Source of the DNA: Zygnema circumcarinatum
Taxonomy: Eukaryota; Streptophyta; Zygnematophyceae; Zygnematales; Zygnemataceae
NCBI GenBank assembly: GCA_037447605.1
Contig: CM074805.1
Coordinates: 449,738 to 509,369, forward strand
Reading direction: 5' to 3'
Length of the DNA: 59,632 bases
Shown: in pieces, positions 1 to 9,114 of the stretch
How positions within the stretch are numbered: the stretch's first letter is position 1
Layout: each line of letters begins with the position of its first letter
Notes under the pieces: generated by a model
Seen by the model: the letters and a program-made list of their open reading frames with translations, nothing else
What the model was told of the DNA's origin: nothing
Databases searched by the model: none
Translations under genes and position numbers: made by a program

Positions 1-58
1 GAAGGGGAGGGGGAAGGGGAGGGGGAAGGGGAGGGGGAGGGGGAAGGGGGGAGAGAAA
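1..58. repeat. GGGGAAGGGGAGG purine-rich low-complexity tract
   Basis: Almost pure G/A tract of short GGGGA and GGGGAAG units at the window edge. On the minus strand it is a CT tract, probably inside an intron of the rhamnogalacturonan lyase gene. A CT run at 142-165 is similar. Confidence 0.8.
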
Positions 59-1756
59 AGAAAGATATGAAGCTTGACAGACAACTTCCTAAAGTGGGGA
101 GCAAGGCTTCGCGCACACTTCAGAGACAGCAATCTGTAACTCTCTCGCTCTCTCTCTCTCCCCCCTCTTTTCTGAGCTCTAATTCAAGCTCTGAGAACCA
201 TTGAAACCCACATCTCACGGTTGAGCTTCATGGTGAAGCGCGTTTGGCTGATGCTGAAGGCGGGCCATCCGCTCGGTCTCTCATATATTGCATAGAAATA
301 TATTCCAGAAGTGCCCCTCAGAAGAACAAATCTGTGCCCAGTCGAGAACAGCTGTTGGTCGGAATCAGAGTTAGCCATCCGCTCCTTGACTCACAGACGG
401 TCCAAAGACTGCAAACGTTGTGAGGACAGCATGCTTTCATTGCAAAAGCTAAAAAAAATCATTTGAGGCGAGAAAGTGCTTTCCAACCTCAGAAACCAAA
501 ATAAAAAACTTTAGAGACAGCCGCTTCTTTAACCTTCATAACAATAAACATAAACAGGAAGTGACAGTGATGTTGTACCTCTTGTCAATGTTGAGTGGGC
601 ACATGGCAGGAGATGCATGGGGGTCAAAGCATCGCATAAATGAGACTTCAACTCTTGAGAGGTCTTTGTGAATCACTTGGTACTTTGTTCCGCTCACTCT
701 GACACAAATAAACAGATCAGAAAATGAATAGAGCGAATATGATACGACCATGTGATGCTGTAAAAGCGCGATGTTAATAGGCAACGTGAGAATTCGGGTA
801 TTTTTGATGATGTGAAGTGAAGTGAAACAAAGTGATGTGATGTGATGCGAAATGACTCGATTCCGAGCAATGCTGTGAAGCTCTCTCACACGTCAAAGAT
901 GCTCGAGTCAGACCCGGGCCCCCAGTTGAGGTCCAAGTATCTGCGGGCACAAGCAGCAGGATCATGGGAAGGCTTCAAATCGTTCTCCGAAACAGAGTCA
1001 TCATTCAAGAACATCTTGAAGAGCATGGAACGTCAAAGCGCCAGCACTTGGGTCTGACGGGTCTTTTGTTATTATTATTATTTTTGTTAATTTAGCTTCT
1101 AAATTGGCTAAATAAAGTAACATAGAAGCTGAACGCACCCACGGCCCGTTTCTCTCTGCTTGACATCAAATAAGTTTTTGGCGCCTGAAAATTCGAGGCA
1201 TGAAAGCATGCCGGAAGGTTTCAGAAGGCTAATCGAGACGATGCCATTGGCCAATATGATCTGCCCAAGCATCAAAAGAATTAGTTTGACAAGATCGAAT
1301 TTTTAGTTGAGTACTTTTGTGCAGCGATGCAATCTTGGAGTTAGAATTTCAATCGATAAATCAAAACAAGAAATGAAATGAAATTGTGAATTCCGTTGCC
1401 CTCTGCAGGTTGAATCGTAACCCTAATTTCTGGAGTACGTTATCGGGTTTCAAAAATTTTAAAGCGAGCTACGTGCTTCGAAAGCCCAAACGAAGATGAA
1501 ATTGAGGAGAATTAACATAAGTAATCCATAATATAAAATTATCAATAAAATGCAGTTCTCTGTTTCAAGTTACTTCAAAAAGCAGTGCGGCAACACGTGT
1601 GAACTACTCGCGTTCATACTTGTCACTGTCCCGCACATGAAGCCCAAGAAACCAGAGTGAGGAACCTTTCACCTCTTTCCCCTTATCTACGAGCGTGACC
1701 TCGGGACCCTCAGCCCCTCCGAACTGAAGATGCGAGCCATGGAGCGGCGCCGCCAT
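1..1756 (-). CDS. Rhamnogalacturonan lyase (plant PL4-type), 5' part, runs off left edge
   Basis: Secreted pectin-modifying enzymes of this family cleave the rhamnogalacturonan I backbone by beta-elimination. I read five minus-strand exons in consistent phase: 1673-1756, 1139-1260, 890-940, 579-698 and about 208-331. A short further exon may start at 133. The peptide follows plant RG lyases in order. It has a beta-strand start (VTLVDKGKE then IILANGIVSIS), a GRGYLDLNWGPGS segment, EVSFMRCFDPHASP, then PLNIDKRFVLLRGTSGIY and YAIYERPSGWPAFSISQTR. The DKR/FVLLRG, GRG/YLD and FDV/VSG codons are rebuilt exactly across splice sites. The first ATG after the divergent promoter (1756) was taken as start, but an upstream in-frame ATG at 1852 is possible. 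I see no clear signal peptide, so the true N-terminus may differ. The end of the last exon is uncertain (donor between 199 and 219). The catalytic and C-terminal domains lie outside the window. Confidence 0.8.
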
Positions 1757-1919
1757 GGCTGCCCCCTCCCTCCCTTCCTCCCTGGGCGGCTCCTGCGAGG
1801 AGCGGAGGGGAAACCACGAGTCCCGTTCAGGGCCTACGCCGGTAGGGTACATTCGACGCCATTGGGTCGGACTAGCGTGGAGCGCTCCGATTGAGGGCAG
1901 CGGAGAGTGCTAGTGCAGC

Positions 1920-2112
1920 ATATGACACGTGGACGTTCCAGAATGTGACATGTGGACAAATCCGTGTTCGTCGCGTCACGCCACGTCACGCACCGGCGAC
2001 GGGCGGAGCGGGCTCTAAAAACGGCGATGGCTGTTCCGCTGTTGGCATCCACGTGGCAAAGATTCGCCACGTGGCGCAACGTGACCATACACGTGTCATG
2101 TGGCGCTCTAGC
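1920..2112. promoter_or_regulatory. Divergent promoter with a cluster of ACGT/G-box elements
   Basis: This lies between the rhamnogalacturonan lyase start (minus, 1756) and the F-box gene (plus, 2910). At least seven ACGT cores occur within about 190 bp, including two CACGTGGC-type boxes at 2049-2076 and CACGTGTC near 2091. In plants, CACGTG(G/T)C boxes bind bZIP/bHLH factors and act as ABA-responsive elements when clustered. Function here is inferred only from motif and position. Confidence 0.5.
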
Positions 2113-2539
2113 ACGGCGCGTCCCTTGCATCTTCAACAATGGATTGTTGTTGTTGTTGCTGGATTGGCACTGCTCTCACGAGAGGCGAGGCCATCAAGTG
2201 TGCATGAAGAAAGACAACATGGGGAATTATGAGGAACCAACCGCTCACAAAGGCCCTAGGAACGAAAGCTATTTGCGGAAATTTGTTTCTAGGCCCAACA
2301 ACAACAACAACAACAACACGGCTCTATGCGCAGTAGAAGGTCGCCTGAATCTGGAGGATCAATTGTTGGCAACCATTCTTGGGCCGAGAAGCAGAGTTTC
2401 GCTCACAGCTTTTCTTTCGTCCTTTAGGTTAATTTGTGGGCGGGTTGTTCTTCGTGGTTCTCCATGTTGTCCTTGTCCATGCACATTTTGTGGCCTCGCC
2501 CTCGTGAGACCAGTGCCAAGCCCATCATAACAATGTCAC

Positions 2540-2660
2540 ATGGCAATGGCCACCATCATGCCATCCCATGCCATGCCCATCCCATGCCATACCATGCCAT
2601 GCCATGGTCGCATGACATGGCCCTGCCATGGTCGCATGACATGGCCCTGCCAGTTGCCAT
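2540..2660. repeat. CCATGC/CCATGG-rich tandem block upstream of the F-box gene
   Basis: Iterated CCATG units, including two copies of a roughly 24-bp segment (GGTCGCATGACATGGCCCTG) at about 2606-2652. Other content between 2140 and 2909 is a short CAA run near 2300 and CT-rich DNA next to the coding start. No gene was recognised in 2140-2909. Confidence 0.6.
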
Positions 2661-2909
2661 CGCGGGTTGGGACAATAATCGGATGTACCGACAACGTTTT
2701 TCAAAAAAAGTATTTTTCAACTCGCTCTCACTACCATTATCACATGAACATATTTACTGGTTTTAAAATGTTTGTTTGGGGGAATGTGTACCGGTACTTC
2801 AAGGATATTCTAAGCCACCCTGCAGCTGTCTTTCTCTCTCCCACTTCCTCTCCCACTTCCTGTGGAGCCGTTTTCTCCTGCAAGGAGGGGCTCCACCTGC
2901 TGGAGCTGA

Positions 2910-4940
2910 ATGCAGCAGGAAGCCATGGATTCCATCGTTCCTCCCGGGATCCATCCCCGCAGCCCTCGCTGGCGCGCTCAGAATGTTTTCCCTCCCCTGC
3001 AAATCGCAGAAAACGGCAGCACCGCCTCCGGGTCTCCTCGTTCCGATTCCTCCAACCCTTCTTCACCATCGTCAGATTCTTCGCATTCCTTTCTTGGAAG
3101 AGACGATTCTGCAAGCGGTTCTTCCAGCGAGGACGGAGAAGACGGCCGAGAAGACGTCTCCCCTTGTCCCTTGGATGAAATTAGGGTTGCGAAAGGCAGC
3201 AGTGATAGCCGTGGTGCGGCCGCGGAAGCCGTGGAAGAGGTTGGTGTGGCAAAATCTAATCTTGGAGCTGAAAGCTCAGCATCCATCATTCCCGGACTCA
3301 CCGATGATGTAGCTCTGATGTGTCTTGGAAAGGTATCGGCAGCGTATAGACGGCAGTTAGGTCAAGTATGCAGGCTATGGCGCCAAGTTTCTCGCTCACA
3401 GACTCTTTATAATGTTCGCTCTGCTAAGGGAATGGTAGAAGAAGTGCTTTGCGTATTCTTTTTACATCGAATGCGACCGGACGATGCAAGTGCAAGCGGC
3501 CATAGTCGCGCGAGAGTAGACGATTCTAGGAGACTTCAGTATGGCGGAAGCATCATTAAACCTGAAGAGCGGGTCTCTAGACGGGGGAATTCTGGCTTAT
3601 TGAACTCCGCAGGTTCAGACTCTGTCGTGCACGAGGGTTCGGAGAGTATTGGGGGTAGAACAGTTTCCGGGAGAGACGGCGAGAGTGTCGCCTTCGAGCA
3701 CAATTTTGGAGAAGGTAGAAGCTCCGGGAGATCAGAAAGGGCAGGTTATTCAGTCAGGTCGCCAGTAACGTCTGCTCTTGGCAATGGTTTAGCGCGTGGA
3801 TTCGGTTCTGCCGCTGTTCTCGAAGAAGAAATTTCGTTAGTGATTAAAGCATTACCTCCTCACTTGCAGGTTAGAGGAGGAGGCTCTGCTCCTTTTGATT
3901 GGTTCCGGCTGCCTCCCCTCCGATTGGGTCATCTGGGACCTGCAGACTTATGGGACCTTGAAGTTCTCAGCCTTGGCTCTGAAATCTATGTGCTTGGTGG
4001 CACCGTTAGAAGCTCAGGAACAAGCATGATATCGGAGTTAAGGAGAGATATTTGGATGTTTGATGGGGTCGCTTGGGAATGGCGCAAATGTGCTGTTCTT
4101 GAAGAGAGAGGCCGGAAACTGGTAGCAGCGTGTGACCCCAAAAGCGGCAAAATATTCATCGCTTCAAGCGATGAGCCCCAGGTGGCGGGAGCCACTCCAA
4201 TTATGGCTGTCTTCTGCGCGCGAAATAGGGAGTGGGAGAGTGTGAGTGAGATGCCTGCGACTCACCTGCGACGCTACCTCCATGGAGCGTGCTGCAGAGA
4301 GGGAGTATTTTATGTATTTGTGATAGACCCTGACTCGGGGACTCAATGGGCGGAGCGGTACGATCCCGTGACGAGGACTTGGGAAATTTTGAACGGAATG
4401 CAGACAAGGAAAGCCGTTGTGGCTGTCGGTAACGAGTTTTTTTCCATTGAGAACGGTCCGGTAGATAGCTCCGATGGGAGGCTGCTTGGGGTGGAGCGCT
4501 TTGATTGGGATCAGAACACGTGGCAACATTTCAGCTATCTCACTCCTGGAGAGAGGAGGCGGATTGGAGCTCGAACCAGTGTTACAGATAACTTTTTGGT
4601 GGGAATGTCTCCTAAATATGATCGATCAGGGACCCTTTGTGTGATTGGGTCGTGGCAGGAGCAGGCGAGCGCAGGGAGGAGGTGGGAGCACAAGGCGAGT
4701 GTGAGTCTGACGGAGGTAGATGTGGGTGACGAGAAGGAGGCGGGTGGAGTGGGAGGGAGAGGGTCGAGAGGGAGAGATGAGCCCAATGGAGGTAGTGCAG
4801 AGGATTCTTCTAGGGGACTGGGGAGAGGGGCGGCGGTAATGCCAGGTGTGGGTGACAATGGAGGGTGCAGACATGTCCTGCCGATTCGGATCAGGGCAGA
4901 GGGGAGGGTGTGTGTAGGGGGAAGTGTGCTTTGTGTTTGA
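2910..4940 (+). CDS. Kelch-repeat F-box protein, intronless
   Basis: A 676-residue single-exon ORF. Residues about 1-120 are a Ser/Asp/Glu-rich disordered leader. An F-box follows at about 126-172 (IPGLTDDVALMCLGKVSAAY, then QVCRLWRQVSRSQTLYNVR), with the usual Leu-Pro start replaced by Pro-Gly-Leu. Kelch-like strands fill about 320-560: LGSEIYVLGGT, DIWMFDGVAWEWRKC, RERYDPVTRTWEILNGM-like and VERFDWDQNTWQHF. The C-terminus is Gly/Ser-rich. Such proteins are substrate receptors of SCF (SKP1-cullin1) ubiquitin ligases, with the kelch propeller binding the target. The target is unknown. Of the two nearby in-frame starts (2910, 2925), either could be used. A divergent ACGT-rich promoter region lies upstream, and the gene converges with the decarboxylase downstream. 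Confidence 0.85.
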   Translation: MQQEAMDSIVPPGIHPRSPRWRAQNVFPPLQIAENGSTASGSPRSDSSNPSSPSSDSSHSFLGRDDSASGSSSEDGEDGREDVSPCPLDEIRVAKGSSDSRGAAAEAVEEVGVAKSNLGAESSASIIPGLTDDVALMCLGKVSAAYRRQLGQVCRLWRQVSRSQTLYNVRSAKGMVEEVLCVFFLHRMRPDDASASGHSRARVDDSRRLQYGGSIIKPEERVSRRGNSGLLNSAGSDSVVHEGSESIGGRTVSGRDGESVAFEHNFGEGRSSGRSERAGYSVRSPVTSALGNGLARGFGSAAVLEEEISLVIKALPPHLQVRGGGSAPFDWFRLPPLRLGHLGPADLWDLEVLSLGSEIYVLGGTVRSSGTSMISELRRDIWMFDGVAWEWRKCAVLEERGRKLVAACDPKSGKIFIASSDEPQVAGATPIMAVFCARNREWESVSEMPATHLRRYLHGACCREGVFYVFVIDPDSGTQWAERYDPVTRTWEILNGMQTRKAVVAVGNEFFSIENGPVDSSDGRLLGVERFDWDQNTWQHFSYLTPGERRRIGARTSVTDNFLVGMSPKYDRSGTLCVIGSWQEQASAGRRWEHKASVSLTEVDVGDEKEAGGVGGRGSRGRDEPNGGSAEDSSRGLGRGAAVMPGVGDNGGCRHVLPIRIRAEGRVCVGGSVLCV

Positions 4941-5500
4941 GCCAGTAATGGCAGAAGTTGAGTTCAGTTGAGGTTAGTCACCTTTCGTTACTCAGAAGCC
5001 AATCGGGTGCTTATGATTTGTCACATTGATGGCATCAATTTGGTCAAGTTTTGGCTCGAGATTTTTTATTTTTATTTTTTGACTTAGCGACGACTGAAAT
5101 CTGTTAAAATTCGAGGAAGGAACGACGTGTCAGCTCTTGTGGTTGCTGATGTCAGAATGGCATTTCAATACTTGAGATACAAGTTTCGCGGACGAACGAA
5201 ACATGTAAGCATTTATTGATATAAAAATGTGTCAAAAATGTTGCTAGTATAATGTTTCCTATTCCTTGTCCTTATTTGTTTTCTGCTCCTACATCAAAAA
5301 AGAATCATTCTTGGGGCACCACTTGCCGCTTCCATGCCGGACATTTTGACGTCCTGATGGTACATTATTCACCTAGTTTTCGAAAAATGGATCTTCCTTT
5401 TCCATGTGCTTTCCCATAGACTTGACTGCTGCTTCTCTTTCTCAAGGGCTTTTAGACAACACCTTCAAATATAGTCGAACAAGGTGAGCTTCGGATGCTG
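4941..5500. other. Convergent intergenic spacer
   Basis: AT-rich 3' flank shared by the F-box gene (plus) and the decarboxylase gene (minus). No coding segment or repeat recognised. Confidence 0.6.
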
Positions 5501-7399
5501 CTAAATGCTCGATTTAAGGACAGCGATGGTCTCTAAAGAAGGGTCGCCTGCACCGCTTACAGAGCCTCCGGCAGCCAAAACCGCCTTTAAGTGCTGTACT
5601 GATTCTTCTGATACAGATTCTCCTGGAAGTAGAACCGGTACACCTGGTGGGTAGGGACAAAGCAGCTCAGCGCTGAGGCGCCCTACAGCATCAGTGAGAG
5701 GCACTCGCTCTGCTTCGGTAAAGAATGCTTCTCGAGGAGAGAAAATAGGTTCTGCCGGATGTAGAATTTTGGACTGAAAAATGTAGACAGTATCGGGGCT
5801 GATAAGATGTCTTCGTTTGTCATCAAATGGAGAATACTGACGCGATAAACTTTCATAAGCTGCAACGAGACGACCCACATCTTCTAGGGTTGTTCCAAAA
5901 CTGAAGGCGAAAGTGAGAGCATTCAAAGAAGGCAGCTCTGCAACGACTCCATGCTCGAGCCTCAGGATATCATCCACTTCATATCCGTTCAACGGAATAT
6001 CTGGGGTCCCTACTGTTACTCGCAACAGGTCCCATGCAACCACTCCATTTGACGATGTTGAAGACTCTGATATCTCACAGCCCAACACTTCAATTCCCGG
6101 AATTTCAGCCAACCTCTTTCGAGCCTCTGCAGCCAAATTCATCCCCCTCTCTAAAGACGCAGAAAACTGTGGCTCTCTAACTTGCCACGCGGCAGCATCT
6201 ATCGATGCCAGCAAGACATAGCTGGGGCTGGAAGATTGCAGGAGCTGCAGACACCTGGAGATTTTTTCAGAGTTCACGAACTTTCCTCTCACATGAAGCA
6301 TAGCAGACTGTGTGAGAGACCCAAGAACTTTGTGAGTCGATTGAACCGCAAAATCAGCACCTTGTTCGAGAGCTGTTTTTGGAAGATTGTCATGAAATTT
6401 GAAATGGGCTCCATGTGCTTCATCGACGATTAAAGGAACTCCGAACTCGTGGCAAATCTTTGCGATTTTCTCGATGTCGCTACACGCGCCGTGATAAGTC
6501 GGCGACACAATCAGAACAGCTCCTACTTCGCCTGGAAATATGTGAGAACTCGATTCCTTTGCATTCTCCATTCTCTCCTGCAATGCGAGCCGGACGCTTT
6601 CAGGGTCGATTCCGAGAGGAATATTCCAATGACTATCGAATTTCGGAAGAATATAATGCGGCTGAGCCCCAGAAATAATCATGGCTGAAACGGCACTCTG
6701 ATGAGCATTTCTTGGAAGGACCAAAGTTTTTCCAGGTGGGCACGTCGCCATGACAGCAGCTTGCACCCCAACAGTGCTTCCATTTACCAGGAAAAAAGTT
6801 TTATTTGCCCCAAAGGTCCGGGCAGCGTTTTCCTGCGCTTCAAGGATGACGCCTTCCGGTGCGAACAAGTTATCGAGCTCGGGCAGCTCGGGCAGGTCGT
6901 GCCTAAAAATTTGCTCTCCTAATGCCTCAACTATGAGGCTCGGAGCCCCTGCTCCTCTCTTGTGCCCCGGAAAGTGAAAAGGGGCGTCTCCAGACCCTGC
7001 AAGAGTCATTAGGGTTTGCAAAACCGGCGCCTTCTGCTGCTCCAAAGCTTTCTCTTCTTTAAAACTCTCTTCTCTGTGTACTTCCACGTCATAAAAATGA
7101 GGATTTTCTTCTTGCAAAAGGTCTGCTGCAGATGATGCAGCGCCGTGGATGCAGCGGGAAACCTTCATCTGACACTGAGCGGCTCCTCGTCGGAGCCTCC
7201 CGGTGAGCCTGACACTGAGGCCGCCCTGACGAATCGGAGGGAACGGGGTCTGCTTCACGGGCGGAGAGGCGCAGCCATGGCGCCATGCCGAGCTGCATGG
7301 CGGAGCAGAGCTCCAGGAGGCCGCCATGGCTGCGGGCGTTCGGCTCTCAGGATTAGGGGTCTCAAAATTAGGGCGAAGGGCCGAGCCAGTCACATGCAC
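5501..7399 (-). CDS. Orn/Lys/Arg decarboxylase-family PLP enzyme, probably plastid-targeted
   Basis: A 632-residue intronless ORF. From about residue 124 it matches biosynthetic Lys/Arg/Orn decarboxylases (PLP fold type I, as in cyanobacteria and Bacillus): FHFPGHKRGAGAP at about 141, DLPELPELDNLFAPEG, FFLVNGSTVGVQAAVMATCP, LPRNAHQSAVSAMIISGA, SPTYHGACSDI, and VDEAHGAHF with the PLP-nitrogen Asp at about 326. STHKVLGSLTQ carries the Schiff-base Lys at about 357. A C-terminal decarboxylase domain follows, with the PYPPGVPVLLPGE motif. About 120 residues precede the enzyme, rich in Ala, Ser, Arg and Pro with few acidic residues at first, like a chloroplast transit peptide. The first ATG was used; Met25 (MAASWSS) is a credible alternative. 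The product would be cadaverine, agmatine or putrescine. The substrate cannot be set from sequence alone. Confidence 0.87.
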   Translation of the reverse strand: MHVTGSALRPNFETPNPESRTPAAMAASWSSAPPCSSAWRHGCASPPVKQTPFPPIRQGGLSVRLTGRLRRGAAQCQMKVSRCIHGAASSAADLLQEENPHFYDVEVHREESFKEEKALEQQKAPVLQTLMTLAGSGDAPFHFPGHKRGAGAPSLIVEALGEQIFRHDLPELPELDNLFAPEGVILEAQENAARTFGANKTFFLVNGSTVGVQAAVMATCPPGKTLVLPRNAHQSAVSAMIISGAQPHYILPKFDSHWNIPLGIDPESVRLALQERMENAKESSSHIFPGEVGAVLIVSPTYHGACSDIEKIAKICHEFGVPLIVDEAHGAHFKFHDNLPKTALEQGADFAVQSTHKVLGSLTQSAMLHVRGKFVNSEKISRCLQLLQSSSPSYVLLASIDAAAWQVREPQFSASLERGMNLAAEARKRLAEIPGIEVLGCEISESSTSSNGVVAWDLLRVTVGTPDIPLNGYEVDDILRLEHGVVAELPSLNALTFAFSFGTTLEDVGRLVAAYESLSRQYSPFDDKRRHLISPDTVYIFQSKILHPAEPIFSPREAFFTEAERVPLTDAVGRLSAELLCPYPPGVPVLLPGESVSEESVQHLKAVLAAGGSVSGAGDPSLETIAVLKSSI

Positions 7400-7534
7400 A
7401 GTTCTGTTGAAACTATGGGAACAGTTGGATCATGAAACTGTGAAACCCGTTGGAACTTGACGTTTTAAAAAATCGCATAGAACTTAAGGCTCCAGTTATT
7501 TGACCGCGTTGACTTTGATTCTTGGCGGTCTCGC

Positions 7535-8215
7535 CAACGTGGCACGTCCCAATGATGACGTGTCACCCGTCCCAGTGTTGACGTGGCACCAGCAGGGGAA
7601 TGACATCGGCATTTTAGGCCATGTTCAGACTTCAAAAAATCGTCAGGAGCACTCCAGAAATGCTTTTGCAAATCTGAGGCCGAAACGAGTGCTCTGGTGA
7701 CATTAGTGATATTTTATTACAGAAGTACTAGTTCTATAAAAAATTATCATACAAATTTCGTTCGAAATTCGCAAGCCTGACATCATGTCCCATGAAAGAA
7801 CAAAACGACAAATCTTGCGCCAGCGCGGTCCAGAGACCGACAAGACCTTCGTACGGCCTCCGGCTAGCTGACCTTGCGCCACGTGTCCCGTCCAAGCCTG
7901 TGCCGCCGCTCGTCGGTCAAAAGGCGGCCCTGGGCACCGATATTTTGTCGTTTACTGTACAATTTGGCGTTTTGAGGGACGTCAGGGCTGGCATGTCGGC
8001 ATCGTGCGTCGCACCTACGGGAGACCGTACGACTACGGGCCGCCTTACGCTGCCGTACCAACCGCCGCTCATATAGACAAACGGAATGTCGGTCCAACTG
8101 GACACCCACCGACATTCACACACGGGGGCATCCCGTCCCACTCGGTACTTCGGTCACTCACCGACAGGATCTGTACGAACAACGGAAGTACTTTTGTCGT
8201 ATTTTGAGGCTAGGA
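7535..8215. promoter_or_regulatory. ACGT-box and GTAC-rich region upstream of the decarboxylase gene
   Basis: Contains ACGTGGC, GACGTGTC and GACGTGGC boxes at about 7537-7590, GCCACGTGTCC at about 7877, and several GTACGG/CCGTAC motifs (about 7851, 8027, 8050). No coding segment was recognised. Regulatory role is inferred from motif clustering only. Confidence 0.35.
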
Positions 8216-8401
8216 GCATGACAGCCAACCGGCCACGTCGGGGTCGTGCGAATCTGACAAAATCTGTACGGGTTCCAGTCAGACAAACAGTCACCGGGCA
8301 ATGCGCCGCCATTCCCGGAGCCATGCTCGATTGGGGCTGTCCGTTTGCCGCGGCGTGTTGGCGGGACAAACCGACCACGCTCCGCCAAAATTCAAAAGGA
8401 C

Positions 8402-8462
<61 letters not shown>
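8402..8462. repeat. (CATGCC)n hexamer microsatellite, about 10 copies
   Basis: Perfect 6-bp tandem array. It reads as His-Gly/Met-Gly or Pro-Cys dipeptides in different frames, but no gene context supports translation. Confidence 0.95.
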
Positions 8463-9114
8463 TGACATGATGCCATGCCAGAGCCAGCAATCTGGGAGAA
8501 GCTTCGAGATGGATACCAGACTCCTTGATTCAATGCTGAAGCTCAGAATGAAGTTTCAAGGAGGAGATGTGCAGTTGCGAGCCTCCAGAGGGCAGAGATG
8601 CATGCATGGATGGGTCCGCGTATATTTCATTTCAGGGTAAGTACAAAATACATAATAATGTAGAAGGAGAGAGAGAGGAGCGAGAGGAGCAAGAACCGTC
8701 CTCTGTTCTCCGCCCCTTCTCCGTGCTGTTCCTGTCGCTTTGCGAGATGGAAGCAGCGGAATGGAGACTTCATTTTGTCCTCCATCACATGCTAAAGCTT
8801 AATGATAACCAAACATAACATACCTATCGCAAGCTAAGCGGATGCCCGACGCAAGGAGCAGCTTGCTTCGGGCAGCCTTTCCTACGACCATGGCGGCTGT
8901 AAGGGCAGCAACTCTGAGTTCTGAACGCTAAGAACCTCCACCTCTAACCATTTACAAGCTTAAGGAGCTACGCAGGGCACATCAGTGGCCGTCTGAACTC
9001 AAAAACGGATATAATAAAGGGGGAAAAAAAAAAGGCAAAATTTGGCTTTGACTACAAAAAGTCTTCAAGGTTGTTGCTGCCAGTGATGTAGACGGAAGCT
9101 TCAGAGGAGTTTCC
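8463..9114. other. Intergenic sequence without a recognised gene
   Basis: A short open segment at 8510-8638 precedes a GGTAAGT donor-like site at 8637, but no partner exon was found. The rest is 3' flank of the minus-strand gene ending at 9115. Confidence 0.4.

Noticed and set aside
842-1057. Plus-strand frame ending SMERQSASTWV
   Set aside because: It overlaps exon 890-940 of the minus-strand rhamnogalacturonan lyase, whose codons are restored exactly by splicing.
1952-2530. 192-codon plus-strand frame with poly-Asn
   Set aside because: The Asn run is a CAA microsatellite in the promoter/leader region. There is no motif and it covers the ACGT-box cluster.
8154-8468. His-Gly / Met-Gly / Pro-Cys repeat proteins
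   Set aside because: These are translations of the (CATGCC)n microsatellite in several frames, with no gene context.
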